A DNA stretch of 64,000 nucleotides from an uncultured Propionivibrio sp. (GCF_963666255.1 NZ_OY762655.1:1054001-1118000), one strand, 5' to 3'; positions 39,173-48,314 are shown, numbered from the stretch's first letter. Translations and numbers: made by a program. Notes: generated from the sequence alone by a model not told the origin.

Positions 39173-39802
39173 ATGAGACTCGACAGCAGCAGCTTCAAGG
39201 ACGGCTCGGCCATCCCCGGCGAGTTCGCCTTCTGCGTCATTGACCCGGCCAGTCACGTCCGCCTGAGCGACAACCGCAACCCGCACTTGCGCTGGGGCGA
39301 CGCCCCTGCCCGGACGCGCTCATTCGCGCTGGTCTGCCATGACCCCGACGTTCCCAGCCGGGGCGACGACGTCAACCAGGAAGGAAAAACGGTCCCGGCC
39401 AGCCTCCCCCGCGTCGATTTCTTTCACTGGACGCTGATCGACATTCCGGCAGACCTCCGCGAGATCGGCGCCGGGGAGTATTCGGCGGGCGTCACCGCAC
39501 GCGGAAAACCCGGTCCGGACTGCCGGAACGGTGCGCGCCACGGAATCAACGACTACACCGGCTGGTTCGCCGGCGACCCGGACATGTGCGGTGACTATTT
39601 CGGTTACGACGGCCCCTGCCCGCCGTGGAACGATGCGATCGCGCACCGCTACATCTTCACGCTCTACGCCCTCGATATCGAGCGCCTGCCACTGAGCGGC
39701 GCCTTCACCGGATCCCAGGTCCGCGCCGCACTCGCCGGCCACATCCTCGCCGAGGCGTCATTGACCGGCATCTACTGCCTGAACCCCGCCGTCCGTAGCT
39801 GA
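39173..39802 (+). CDS. YbhB/YbcL-type (PEBP) protein
   Basis: A 209-residue phosphatidylethanolamine-binding-like protein. It has NPHLRWGDAPARTRSFALVCHDPDVPS with the acidic ligand-site residue, FFHWTLIDIPADLREI, and GPCPPWNDAIAHRYIFTLYALD with the conserved His-Tyr. These residues form the anion pocket of the family. The protein is somewhat longer than E. coli YbhB. The role in bacteria is unknown. GGAG lies near the start, 30 bases after murJ. Confidence 0.9.
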   Translation: MRLDSSSFKDGSAIPGEFAFCVIDPASHVRLSDNRNPHLRWGDAPARTRSFALVCHDPDVPSRGDDVNQEGKTVPASLPRVDFFHWTLIDIPADLREIGAGEYSAGVTARGKPGPDCRNGARHGINDYTGWFAGDPDMCGDYFGYDGPCPPWNDAIAHRYIFTLYALDIERLPLSGAFTGSQVRAALAGHILAEASLTGIYCLNPAVRS

Positions 39803-39820
39803 CCCCGGCAGCAAAAACAA

Positions 39821-39847
39821 CAAAGCCTCCGAATCCCGGAGGCTTTG
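39821..39847. terminator. Terminator between the PEBP gene and hppA
   Basis: Eleven-base perfect stem (CAAAGCCTCCG with CGGAGGCTTTG), five-base loop. The outer part is A/T-rich but the T-run is short. It can serve both convergent genes. Confidence 0.8.
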
Positions 39848-39908
39848 CCTTTCGCAAGAACGACAAACCGGGCGACGACAAGCCCCCCCGGTCATCCAGC
39901 ACACCCGC

Positions 39909-41969
39909 TTACGACACCAGCGGCAGCACCGGCACGATCATCAGGGCAACGATGTTGATGATCTTGATCAGCGGATTGACGGCCGGACCCGCCGTATCCT
40001 TGTACGGGTCACCGACGGTATCCCCGGTCACCGAGGCTTTGTGGGCATCCGAGCCCTTGCCGCCGAAGTGGCCGTCTTCGATGTACTTCTTGGCGTTGTC
40101 CCAGACACCGCCACCCGTCGTCATCGAAATCGCGACGAAGAGGCCGGTAATGATCGTCCCCATCAGCAATCCGCCCAGCGCCTTCGGACCGAGCAACAGA
40201 CCGATCAGCACCGGCACCAGCACCGGCAGCAGCGACGGCAGGATCATTTCCTTGATCGCGGCGGTGGTCAACATGCCGACGGCACGCGAATAATCCGGCT
40301 TCGCCGTGCCATCCATGATGCCGCGAATTTCCTTGAACTGGCGGCGCACCTCGATGACGACGGCACCGGCGGCACGGCCGACGGCTTCCATCGCCATGGC
40401 GCTGAACAGATATGGGATCATGCCGCCGATAAACAGGCCGATGATGACCATGTGATCGGAAAGATCGAAAGCCGTCACATAATTGCGACCGGCGAGCGCG
40501 TGAGTGTAATCGGCGAACAGCACCAGTGCGGCAAGACCGGCCGAACCGATCGCGTAGCCCTTGGTCACCGCCTTCGTGGTGTTACCAACCGCGTCGAGCG
40601 GATCGGTCACGTCACGTACTTCCTGCGGCAGACCCGACATCTCGGCAATACCACCAGCATTGTCGGTGATCGGTCCATAGGCATCGAGCGCAACGATGAT
40701 CCCGGTCATCGACAGCATCGACGTCGCGGCGATGGCGATGCCGAAGAGGCCCGCCCAGGCATAGGCAATATAGATGGCCAGGCTGACGCAGACCACCGGC
40801 AACGCCGTCGCCTTCATCGACACGCCGAGGCCGGCGATAATGTTGGTCCCGTGTCCGGTCGTCGACGCTTCCGCGACGTACTTGACCGGCGCAAAATCGG
40901 TGCCGGTGTAATACTCGGTGATCCAGACCAGCAAGCCGGTCAGCACCAATCCGACGACGGCGCAGCCGAAGATGTTGATCGACGCGATCGTCGCGCCGTT
41001 CGCCATGACGATGCCATCACCGAGCACGCCACGCGTCACCGGATAGAACGCAAGCAGCGCAAGCGCGCCGGCGACCGCGAGACCGCGGTAGAGGGCATTC
41101 ATGATCTTGCCACCCTCGCTAGCCTTGACGAAGAAGCACCCGATGATCGAGGCGATGATCGACACGCCGCCGAGAATCAGCGGATAGATCACCAGATTGT
41201 CATTGGCTCCCTCGACGCCCTTGAGCATCATGGCGCCCAGCACCATCGTCGCGACAACCGTCACGGCGTAGGTCTCGAACAAGTCGGCGGCCATGCCGGC
41301 ACAATCGCCCACGTTGTCGCCGACGTTGTCGGCGATGACGGCGGGATTACGCGGATCGTCTTCGGGGATACCGGCCTCGACCTTGCCGACCAGGTCGGCA
41401 CCAACGTCGGCGCCCTTGGTGAAGATGCCACCGCCCAGACGCGCAAAAATCGAAATCAGCGAACCGCCGAACGCAAGACCAACGAGCGGTTCGACCGCAT
41501 GCTGGAAGTCGCCGCCGGCGCCGCCCCGCAGAAAGGCGTAATACCCGGCAACGCCGAGCAAGCCGAGACCGACGACGAGCATGCCGGTGATCGCGCCACC
41601 CTTGAAGGCCACGTCAAGCGCCGGCGCGATGCCACGGCGCGCCGCCTCGGCCGTGCGCACGTTGGCACGCACCGACACGTTCATGCCGACATAACCGGTC
41701 GCACCGGAAAGCACGGCGCCGATCACGAAACCGATCGCCATCAGCTTGCCGAGGAAGGCGCCGATCAACAGCGCGAGAACGATCCCGACACCGGCGATCA
41801 TCGAATACTGCTTGTTGAGGTAGGCCGAAGCACCAACCTGGATTGCCTTGGCAATTTCCTGCATCTTGTCGTTGCCCGAAGACAACGACAAAATCCACCG
41901 CGTCATGACAATACCATAAACAACGGCTATCACCGCGCAAACGAGCGCGAATAAAAGACCGGACGACAT
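39909..41969 (-). CDS. hppA: Proton-translocating membrane pyrophosphatase, K+-independent type
   Basis: A 686-residue inner-membrane enzyme with about 16 helices that couples PPi hydrolysis to proton export. The PPi-site motif is [11 protein letters not shown], followed by [20 protein letters not shown]. In [16 protein letters not shown] the residue after the second T is Lys, as in enzymes that need no potassium (Ala is found in K+-dependent ones). It would conserve energy from biosynthetic PPi, useful under low-energy anoxic conditions, and is known from Rhodospirillum and several Rhodocyclaceae. GAGGAG precedes the ATG. Confidence 0.96.
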   Translation of the reverse strand: MSSGLLFALVCAVIAVVYGIVMTRWILSLSSGNDKMQEIAKAIQVGASAYLNKQYSMIAGVGIVLALLIGAFLGKLMAIGFVIGAVLSGATGYVGMNVSVRANVRTAEAARRGIAPALDVAFKGGAITGMLVVGLGLLGVAGYYAFLRGGAGGDFQHAVEPLVGLAFGGSLISIFARLGGGIFTKGADVGADLVGKVEAGIPEDDPRNPAVIADNVGDNVGDCAGMAADLFETYAVTVVATMVLGAMMLKGVEGANDNLVIYPLILGGVSIIASIIGCFFVKASEGGKIMNALYRGLAVAGALALLAFYPVTRGVLGDGIVMANGATIASINIFGCAVVGLVLTGLLVWITEYYTGTDFAPVKYVAEASTTGHGTNIIAGLGVSMKATALPVVCVSLAIYIAYAWAGLFGIAIAATSMLSMTGIIVALDAYGPITDNAGGIAEMSGLPQEVRDVTDPLDAVGNTTKAVTKGYAIGSAGLAALVLFADYTHALAGRNYVTAFDLSDHMVIIGLFIGGMIPYLFSAMAMEAVGRAAGAVVIEVRRQFKEIRGIMDGTAKPDYSRAVGMLTTAAIKEMILPSLLPVLVPVLIGLLLGPKALGGLLMGTIITGLFVAISMTTGGGVWDNAKKYIEDGHFGGKGSDAHKASVTGDTVGDPYKDTAGPAVNPLIKIINIVALMIVPVLPLVS

Positions 41970-42014
41970 AATACTCCTCGATGTAGTTGAATTATCTTAT
42001 CGTCATAGATGAAA

Positions 42015-42054
42015 GGACACGTATCGAACTGGTATACCAGATCAATACGCGTCC
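42015..42054. promoter_or_regulatory. Imperfect 40-bp palindrome upstream of hppA
   Basis: A perfect 12-base palindrome CTGGTATACCAG (42029-42040) sits in the middle of longer arms (GGACACGTAT on the left, ATACGCGTCC on the right) that match with two or three mismatches. It lies 46 bases before the hppA start, in unusually AT-rich sequence. It could be a dimeric regulator site or an RNA hairpin; the regulator is not known. Confidence 0.55.
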
Positions 42055-42163
42055 AGACTCTGACGTGAATTTTGTTTACGGGTTAAATCCTACACCACTC
42101 GAACACGGCTGCACCATGCTTTTATCTAGTGGTTTTCCGACACCGGTCAGGCTGTCAGGCCAC

Positions 42164-42814
42164 TTATGACAATACGGAAAAAACCTCGGCGCGAACCGTA
42201 TCGACATCGCGAATGCCGTCGATGCGGGTGAAATGCGGGGCCTGCGGATCGATGTCGCCCCAAGAGGAATAGAAGGCGCCGAGCGGATAGCTCTCGCGCC
42301 GGTACAGGGCCAACCGCCGCAGCACCGTTTCGGTCGCGTCGTCATCGCGCAACACCAGCGGTTCGCCGGTCACGTCGTCGACACCGTCCACACGGGGCGG
42401 ATTGAAACGCACATGGTAACTGCGACCGGATGCCGGATGAACCCGACGCCCGCTCATGCGTATGACGATCTCAGCATCGGGCACGTCGAAATCGAATACA
42501 TGATCGACATCGATTCCTTCGGCACGCATCGCCTCGGCCTGCGCGAGCGTGCGCGGAAAACCGTCCAGAATCCAGCCGCCGCGACAATCGGTTTCGACGA
42601 GTCGGGCGCGCACGAGCTCGATGACAATTGCGTCGGAAATGAGGTTTCCGGCTTTCATGTCGTCCTCGATGCGCAAACCGAGCGGCGTGCGCTGGCGCAT
42701 CGCCGCACGCAGCATATCCCCCGTCGACAGCGAAGGAATGCCAAATGCATCAGACATGAAGCGCGCCTGGGTCGTCTTGCCGGCGCCGGGGGCGCCGAGG
42801 AGGACAATTCGCAT
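42164..42814 (-). CDS. adk: Adenylate kinase
   Basis: A 216-residue kinase equilibrating ATP, AMP and ADP, with the long LID of the usual bacterial type. STGDMLRAAM, GWILDGFPRTLAQAEAM and RRVHPASGRSYHVRFNPP are present. The P-loop is GAPGAGKTTQ rather than the usual GAPGAGKGTQ, a small departure in the phosphate loop. The start at 42814 is chosen by family alignment; GTG 42829 and ATG 42823 are in frame. It is the last gene of the exbB-adk operon. Confidence 0.93.
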   Translation of the reverse strand: MRIVLLGAPGAGKTTQARFMSDAFGIPSLSTGDMLRAAMRQRTPLGLRIEDDMKAGNLISDAIVIELVRARLVETDCRGGWILDGFPRTLAQAEAMRAEGIDVDHVFDFDVPDAEIVIRMSGRRVHPASGRSYHVRFNPPRVDGVDDVTGEPLVLRDDDATETVLRRLALYRRESYPLGAFYSSWGDIDPQAPHFTRIDGIRDVDTVRAEVFSVLS

Positions 42815-42832
42815 ACCGGCCATCCGCACGCG

Positions 42833-43618
42833 TCAGCCGCGCCCAGCCTGAGAGAACCACGCCTGCATATGCACCGCGTCCTCAGGGGTATCGACACCGG
42901 GGATCGGCAGATGATCGGAAATCACGACGCTGATGCGGAAGCCATGCCACAGCGCCCGCAATTGCTCGAGCGCCTCGAACTGTTCGAGCGCCGACGGCGT
43001 CAGCTTGGCATAGGCGCGCAGGAAGCGAGCCCGATAGGCGTAGAGGCCGACATGGCGATAGGCGGGCAATCCCGCGGGCAGCGATTCGCGCCCGTTTTCA
43101 AGGGCGAAATGATCGCGCGCGAACGGAATCGGCGCCCGCGAAAAATACATGGCATCGCCATTCGCCCGACACACCACCTTGACCACATTGGGCTTGAAGA
43201 AATCGGCAGGATCGTCGATCGGATGGCCGACGGTGGCGATATCGGCGCCGCTCTCGGCAAGCTGGCGGGCCGTCTGTGCGATGAGCGCCGGATCGATCAG
43301 CGGTTCGTCGCCCTGCACATTGACGACGATGGTGTCGTCACTCCAGCCGCGCAACTCGACGACTTCGGCCAGGCGGTCGGTGCCGGTCGGATGATCGGCA
43401 CGCGTCATCAGGGCCGACAGGCCGCACTGTTCCGCCGCGGCGATGACATCGGCGTGGTCGGTGGCGACCCAGACTTCTTCGGCACCGGAGAGCACACCGC
43501 GCTCGGCGACGCGGGCGACCATCGGCTTGCCCCCCAGATCGAGCAGCGGCTTTCCGGGCAGTCGGGTCGACGCGTAGCGTGCCGGAACGACGACCTTGAA
43601 TGCGGTCTCCTTACTCAT
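42833..43618 (-). CDS. kdsB: 3-deoxy-manno-octulosonate cytidylyltransferase
   Basis: A 261-residue enzyme activating KDO as CMP-KDO for LPS inner-core synthesis. The nucleotide site is [20 protein letters not shown], followed by [14 protein letters not shown] and the metal-binding [12 protein letters not shown] at the C-terminus. Its ATG directly follows the TGA of the Trm112-like gene (TGAATG). Confidence 0.96.
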   Translation of the reverse strand: MSKETAFKVVVPARYASTRLPGKPLLDLGGKPMVARVAERGVLSGAEEVWVATDHADVIAAAEQCGLSALMTRADHPTGTDRLAEVVELRGWSDDTIVVNVQGDEPLIDPALIAQTARQLAESGADIATVGHPIDDPADFFKPNVVKVVCRANGDAMYFSRAPIPFARDHFALENGRESLPAGLPAYRHVGLYAYRARFLRAYAKLTPSALEQFEALEQLRALWHGFRISVVISDHLPIPGVDTPEDAVHMQAWFSQAGRG

Positions 43619-43795
43619 TCACAGCTCTCCTTCGCCGAGCGGACGCGCGGCGTCCTCGAGCATGACGGGAATGTCGTCCCGTACCGGAAATGCCAGCTTG
43701 CAGGGCTTGCAGACGAGTTCGGACTCGGCCTTGCGGTATTCGAGATTGGCCTTGCACAACGGGCAGACGAGGATGTCAAGCAGACGCGCATCCAT
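43619..43795 (-). CDS. Trm112/YcaR-family small protein
   Basis: A 58-residue protein beginning MDARLLDILVCPLCK. It has paired cysteines in VCPLCK and LVCKPCKLAF, a small zinc-ribbon-like fold, and ends DDIPVMLEDAARPLGEGEL. The family lies between lpxK and kdsB in many beta- and gammaproteobacteria (YcaR) and resembles the Trm112 methyltransferase partner. It overlaps the lpxK stop by 20 bases and abuts kdsB. Confidence 0.9.
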   Translation of the reverse strand: MDARLLDILVCPLCKANLEYRKAESELVCKPCKLAFPVRDDIPVMLEDAARPLGEGEL

Positions 43796-44816
43796 TCAGT
43801 TTCTCCAAAATATGATCAGGCAGGGAACGGCCATCAGAGGCCGCGTCGAGGTGCGCCGTCACGGGCAGCACCCAGGCATCCGGCACGCAGAGTGCCGAAC
43901 ATTTTACTGCATCCTTCTCGGTCATCAGCAGCACACCATCCCGGGCGAAAGCGAGATCTCCGGCCGTATAGGCGTGGTGATCGGGAAAGGCATGCGCCTC
44001 GACATTCAGGCCCATGGCCGCCAGTTGGGCGAAAAAGCGCGAGGGATCGCCGATCCCGGCGAGCGCGAACAGCCGGCGACCTTGAAACGCCTCGGCCGTG
44101 CAGCGTCGCGACGGATCGCCGAGCGCATGGAACGACACCGATTCCAGTCGCATCGAGAACGCCGGCACCGGTACGGCGAAACGCGCTTCCACCGGTGCCG
44201 AATTCCAGACGACCGCCGTCACCGACCGCAATCGCGACAGCGGCTCGCGCAGCGGTCCCATCGGCAGCGCCTGCCCGTTGCCGGCGGCACGGCCATCGAA
44301 AACGACGATCTCGGCAGCGCGCACCAGACGGTAATGCTGCAGTCCGTCGTCGGAAACGATGACATTGCAGGCGGGATAAGCGGCCAGCAAGGCAGAAGCG
44401 GCGGCGACGCGGTCGCGCCCGACGAATACCGGCGCCAGGCTGCGCCGGGCGAGCAACAAGGGTTCGTCGCCGACTTCGCCGACCGACGCATCGGGCGTCA
44501 CGCACCGGACGCCGTCGGCCGAGCCGCCGTAACCGCGGCTGATGATCCCCGGCTGAAAGCCACGTGCGCGCAGCGCATCGACCAGCCAGAGCACCAGCGG
44601 CGTCTTGCCGCTGCCGCCGACGGTCAGATTGCCGACGACAATGACCGGCACCGGAAGGCGTTGCGACCGCAGCAGGCCAAGACGGAAGAGCCCGCGTCGC
44701 AGCGCGGCCACTGCACGAAAAAGCCAGGAGAGCGGCCACAGCGGCCAGAGGGCTGCGGCCGGGCGTCGCCGGTACCACAGCGCCGGCAGGCGTTGCGCGA
44801 GACCGGAGCGACTCAT
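43776..44816 (-). CDS. lpxK: Tetraacyldisaccharide 4'-kinase
   Basis: A 346-residue inner-membrane-associated kinase that phosphorylates the lipid A precursor at the 4' position. The N-terminal hydrophobic/basic helix is followed by the P-loop VGNLTVGGSGKTPL. ISRGYGG, the DDGLQHYRL catalytic segment and TEKDAVKC near the end are family hallmarks. It follows exbD by 18 bases and overlaps the Trm112-like gene by 20. Confidence 0.96.
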   Translation of the reverse strand: MSRSGLAQRLPALWYRRRPAAALWPLWPLSWLFRAVAALRRGLFRLGLLRSQRLPVPVIVVGNLTVGGSGKTPLVLWLVDALRARGFQPGIISRGYGGSADGVRCVTPDASVGEVGDEPLLLARRSLAPVFVGRDRVAAASALLAAYPACNVIVSDDGLQHYRLVRAAEIVVFDGRAAGNGQALPMGPLREPLSRLRSVTAVVWNSAPVEARFAVPVPAFSMRLESVSFHALGDPSRRCTAEAFQGRRLFALAGIGDPSRFFAQLAAMGLNVEAHAFPDHHAYTAGDLAFARDGVLLMTEKDAVKCSALCVPDAWVLPVTAHLDAASDGRSLPDHILEKLNGCASA

Positions 44817-44834
44817 GCCAGGGGTCCGGTCAGG

Positions 44835-45251
44835 TCAGCGCGGAGACTGCGTCGCGAAGGAAATATGCGGATAGCCAGCGCCCTGCGCCGCCTGCATGAC
44901 GTCGACAACGCTCTGGTGCGTTGCCCGTGCGTCGGCGTTGATGACGATGACCGGATCCTTGGCATCACCAGCCGCGCGGCGCAAGGCCTCGCTGATCGAA
45001 CGCACGTCGGCGGCGACCAGCGGCGACTTGTTCACGAGCACCTGTCCGGTCGCCATCACCGCCACATTGACCTCGTTCGGCATCTCGGCCTGCTTGCTCG
45101 CGTCGGCCGTCGGCAAATTGATCTCGAGCCCGGAAAACTTCGCGTAGGTCGTCGTCAACATCAGGAAGATGATGATGACCAGCAACACATCGATCAGCGG
45201 AATGAGGTTGATTTCGGGTTCGTCGGAACCACGGCGGCGCTGAAAATTCAT
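44835..45251 (-). CDS. exbD: ExbD/TolR-family proton-channel subunit
   Basis: A 138-residue inner-membrane protein with one N-terminal helix. The helix holds the essential aspartate in EINLIPLIDVLLVIIIFLML, and a periplasmic domain follows. With ExbB it energises TonB or a Tol-like system with the proton gradient. It lies nine bases after exbB. No tonB gene is seen nearby, so the partner cannot be named from this window. Confidence 0.92.
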   Translation of the reverse strand: MNFQRRRGSDEPEINLIPLIDVLLVIIIFLMLTTTYAKFSGLEINLPTADASKQAEMPNEVNVAVMATGQVLVNKSPLVAADVRSISEALRRAAGDAKDPVIVINADARATHQSVVDVMQAAQGAGYPHISFATQSPR

Positions 45252-45260
45252 GACCGGCGC

Positions 45261-45869
45261 CTACTGCTTGCGTTCGCCGTGAAGCACTTCGACGAGACGA
45301 ACGGCCTGCTGCTGCATCTCGATCACATAGCCATTGACGAGCGCGCGGAAGTGCCGCCAGAAGATCATGCTCGGAATGGCGATGACGAGACCGAAGCCGG
45401 TGTTATAGAGCGCCACCGAAATGCCGTGCGCCAGCTGCATCGGATTGCTGCCGGTCGGCGCCTGCGACCCGAAGATCTCGATCATGCCGACGACGGTGCC
45501 GAACAGCCCCATCAGCGGACTGATCGAGGCGATGGTGCCAAGCGTCGTCAGATATTGCTCGAGCTCGTGCGCGACAACCGCACCGGTCTCCTCGATCGAT
45601 TCGCGCATCACTTCGCGCGAACTGCCAATGTTGCGCAGGCCGGCCGCCAGCACGCGCCCGAGGGGAGACTGGCCTTCAAGCTCGGCAAGGAAGGCGTCGT
45701 TGACGCCGTTTTCACGGTATTCGGCAATGGCTCGCGGCAGGACACCCGCCGGCAAGACCTTGACACGCCGCAAGGCGACCAGACGCTCGATGATCAGGGC
45801 AACGGCAATGATCGAGGCCAGAAGCAGCGGCCAGATCGGCCAGCCGGCGGCAAGAATGATCGAAAACAC
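45261..45869 (-). CDS. exbB: ExbB/TolQ-family proton-channel subunit
   Basis: About 202 residues with three membrane helices and the family motif LGTIASISPLMGLFGTVVGM. The start is taken as GTG at 45869 (VFSIILAAGWPIWPLLLAS) because GGAG lies seven bases upstream and this gives the normal N-terminus. It is the first gene of the exbB-exbD-lpxK-trm112-kdsB-adk operon, an order typical of betaproteobacteria. Confidence 0.92.
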   Translation of the reverse strand: MFSIILAAGWPIWPLLLASIIAVALIIERLVALRRVKVLPAGVLPRAIAEYRENGVNDAFLAELEGQSPLGRVLAAGLRNIGSSREVMRESIEETGAVVAHELEQYLTTLGTIASISPLMGLFGTVVGMIEIFGSQAPTGSNPMQLAHGISVALYNTGFGLVIAIPSMIFWRHFRALVNGYVIEMQQQAVRLVEVLHGERKQ

Positions 45870-45955
45870 ACGAATCTCCGGGGATTTTTCAGGCTCGAAC
45901 TTTAGCCTGTGGGCGGCCCTCGGGCAACCCCTAACTAAAGTCATAGGCCATTTTC

Positions 45956-45978
45956 TTTTCCACAATATCTGTGGATAA
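45956..45978. other. Pair of DnaA-box-like sequences
   Basis: TTTTCCACA (45956-45964) and, inverted, TGTGGATAA (45970-45978, the complement of the consensus TTATCCACA), five bases apart, with weaker matches following (TGTGAACAG, CGTGGATTC). An AT-rich stretch lies at about 46050-46085. They are in the 316-base gap between divergent exbB and xseA, which contains no gene. They may be DnaA-binding sites affecting replication or transcription. Confidence 0.55.
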
Positions 45979-46185
45979 CTCTGTGAACAGCCCCGTGGAT
46001 TCGTCGCTAAGCCCTCTTTCCAAAAGGCTTTTTAACACTTTGCAGAAAAAAGAAGCGGGCCAAAATTATTATTAAAAATCAACATCTTGTAATTCAGCAA
46101 CGGCTTGTGTTAGGACCTGTTCCCGGACCCTGCCGGAAAAGCCGCGCCGGATGTGCATGAAAAGACAAGCGGGTAGAATTGGCGC

Positions 46186-47562
46186 ATGACCGAAACCCCA
46201 TCCCTCTCGGCAAACCCGGCCGACCCCAACAGCGCAATCCCGGTGTCGATACTGAACAGACGGGTGCGCGAGTGTATTGAATCTTCGTTCCCACTCCTCT
46301 GGGTGTCGGGCGAACTGTCGAACCTCACCCACGCCGCATCGGGACATGTCTATTTCTCGCTCAAGGACGCCGATGCCCAGGTCCGCTGCGTCATGTTCCG
46401 CAGCCGCGCGCAGTTGCTCGGCTGGCGACCGGCCAACGGCCAGCGCGTCGAGGCGCGTGTACTGGTCTCGCTGTACGAGGCACGCGGCGATTTCCAGCTC
46501 AATGTCGAAACGATGCGACAGAGCGGACTGGGCTCGCTCTACGAACAGTTCCTGCGCCGCAAGGCCAAACTCGAGGCCGAGGGACTGTTCGCCGCCGAGG
46601 CGAAACGCCCCCTGCCTTCTTTCCCGAACGTCATCGGCGTCGTCACCTCGCCGCAAGCCGCCGCCCTGCGCGACGTGCTGACGACGCTGACGCGCCGCGC
46701 ACCGCACGTCAGGGTCATTCTCTATCCGACCCCGGTACAAGGGGAAGGCGCCGGCGAACAGATCGCCGCCGCGCTGCGCGAGGCCGACCGCCACGACGCC
46801 TGCGACGTCGTCATCCTCTGTCGCGGCGGCGGCAGCCTCGAAGATCTCTGGGCCTTCAACGACGAAGCGCTGGCGCGGGCGATACGTGCCTGCCGCCGGC
46901 CAGTCATTGCCGGCATCGGCCACGAAACCGATTTCACCATCGCCGACTTCGCCGCCGACCGGCGCGCCGCCACCCCGACCGCCGCGGCGGAACTAGCGGC
47001 ACCGGAACGCGACGCGCTGATCGCCCGCGTCGACGCGCTGCACGGCGCCCTGACCCGCCTGTTGCGCCGCGATCTCGAGCGGCGTGCCCAGCGTCTCGAC
47101 CTGATCGCCGGACGCCTGCAGCATCCGGCACAGCGCCTGGCCAACCAGCGCGAGGCGCTCGACAACCTGAAGCGCCGGCTGGCCTCGGCCCTCAGGAATC
47201 GCGCCAACCGCAGCCGACAGGCGCTCGGCGACCTGACGCAACGCCTGCTGCTGGCGCGCCCGCGCACCGCCGACGCGGCCCGGCGGCTGGACGCGCTGCC
47301 GCCGCGGTTGCACGGCAGCTGGAAGCGGCTCCGGGCGGAACGCGCCGCAACTCTCGCCCGCCTCGGCGCGAGCCTCGACCACCTCAATCCGCACGCGGTG
47401 CTGGCGCGCGGCTACGGCATCGTCAGCGATGCCAACGGCAATATCGTGCGCGACAGCCGGGAACTGGAACCAAACGAGCGCATCACTGTCTGCTTGCACA
47501 GTGGCCGGCTGGACGCGCGCATCGAAACGCTCAGCCACGCAACTGAACCGGAGGACCATTGA
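46186..47562 (+). CDS. xseA: Exodeoxyribonuclease VII large subunit
   Basis: A 458-residue nuclease subunit that degrades single-stranded DNA with XseB. Order: N-terminal OB-fold (SVLNRRVRECIESSFPLLWV to about residue 110), catalytic core with GRGGGSLEDLWAFNDEALAR and GIGHETDFTIADFAADRRA, then a long arginine-rich coiled coil and a short C-terminal domain (NPHAVLARGYGIV). TAGAAT ends six bases before the ATG and no ribosome site is visible, so the mRNA may be leaderless. No xseB is seen in the window. Confidence 0.96.
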   Translation: MTETPSLSANPADPNSAIPVSILNRRVRECIESSFPLLWVSGELSNLTHAASGHVYFSLKDADAQVRCVMFRSRAQLLGWRPANGQRVEARVLVSLYEARGDFQLNVETMRQSGLGSLYEQFLRRKAKLEAEGLFAAEAKRPLPSFPNVIGVVTSPQAAALRDVLTTLTRRAPHVRVILYPTPVQGEGAGEQIAAALREADRHDACDVVILCRGGGSLEDLWAFNDEALARAIRACRRPVIAGIGHETDFTIADFAADRRAATPTAAAELAAPERDALIARVDALHGALTRLLRRDLERRAQRLDLIAGRLQHPAQRLANQREALDNLKRRLASALRNRANRSRQALGDLTQRLLLARPRTADAARRLDALPPRLHGSWKRLRAERAATLARLGASLDHLNPHAVLARGYGIVSDANGNIVRDSRELEPNERITVCLHSGRLDARIETLSHATEPEDH

Positions 47563-47612
47563 ATCGGCCAGATCCGCCGACAAGAATAACCCGCCATCAT
47601 CAAGGAGAAACC

Positions 47613-48197
47613 ATGGAACACCAACTGCCGCAACTGCCGTATGCCACCGACGCGCTGGCACCCCACATGTCCAAGGAAACGTTCGAGTATCACTACGCCA
47701 AGCACCACCAGGCCTATGTCACGAACCTCAACAACCTGATCAAGGGCACCGAATACGAAGCACTCGACCTTGAAGCCATCGTCAAGAAGGCGCCGGCTGG
47801 CGGGATCTACAACAACTCGGCCCAGGTCTGGAACCACAGCTTCTTCTGGAACTGCCTGAAGCCGAACGGCGGCGGCGCCCCGAGCGGCGCGCTGGCGGAA
47901 GCGATCAACAAGAAGTGGGGCTCGTTCGACGAGTTCAAGAAGGCCTTCCAGGCGTCGGCGGTCGGCAACTTCGGTTCAGGCTGGACCTGGCTGGTCAAGA
48001 AGGCCGACGGCTCGGTCGACATCGTCAACATGGGCGCCGCCGGCACGCCGCTGACCACCGGCGACAAGGCCCTGCTGTGCATCGACGTCTGGGAACATGC
48101 CTATTACATCGACTACCGCAACCTGCGCCCGAAATTCGTCGAGACTTTCCTGAACAGCCTCGCCAACTGGAGCTTCGCCGAGAAGAACTTCGGCTGA
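47613..48197 (+). CDS. sodB: Iron superoxide dismutase
   Basis: A 194-residue cytoplasmic enzyme turning superoxide into peroxide and oxygen. Metal ligands are in EYHYAKHHQAYV, AQVWNHSFFWNCL and DVWEHAYYIDYRN. The Fe type is suggested by AVGNFGSGWTWLVKKADGS and the AGTPLTT stretch, which match SodB rather than SodA. AAGGAG precedes the ATG. A strong terminator follows. Confidence 0.96.
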   Translation: MEHQLPQLPYATDALAPHMSKETFEYHYAKHHQAYVTNLNNLIKGTEYEALDLEAIVKKAPAGGIYNNSAQVWNHSFFWNCLKPNGGGAPSGALAEAINKKWGSFDEFKKAFQASAVGNFGSGWTWLVKKADGSVDIVNMGAAGTPLTTGDKALLCIDVWEHAYYIDYRNLRPKFVETFLNSLANWSFAEKNFG

Positions 48198-48232
48198 GCG
48201 ACACCACTGGCAACACGCGATTCAGAGACAAG

Positions 48233-48258
48233 AGAGGGCGCTTCCGGCGCCCTCTTTT
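48233..48258 (+). terminator. Intrinsic terminator of sodB
   Basis: Nine-base perfect stem AGAGGGCGC/GCGCCCTCT, loop TTCCG, then TTTT. It lies 36 bases after the sodB stop. Confidence 0.92.
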
Positions 48259-48275
48259 CATTGCGCGACCACCGG

Positions 48276-48314
48276 CCCGGACGGTGAATATCCCGGGGAC
48301 ATTCACCGTCCGGG
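48276..48314. repeat. Perfect 14-bp inverted repeat after nhaD
   Basis: CCCGGACGGTGAAT and ATTCACCGTCCGGG flank an 11-base loop that itself contains CCCGGGG. It starts 11 bases after the nhaD stop on the minus strand and has no T-run. It may stabilise the nhaD mRNA end, or be a recognition site. Confidence 0.6.

Noticed and set aside
41985..42163. Possible tRNA or small RNA in the AT-rich gap between hppA and adk
   Set aside because: There is no T-loop (GGTTCGAATCC-like) or CCA-end pattern; the palindrome explains the pairing.
40041..45905. Very long plus-strand frames opposite hppA and the exbB-adk operon
   Set aside because: All are antisense shadows of well-identified genes and lack membrane or domain signatures.
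45870..46185. A chromosomal replication origin
   Set aside because: Only one exact DnaA box, and no dnaA, dnaN, rpmH or gidA nearby; reported only as DnaA-box-like sites.
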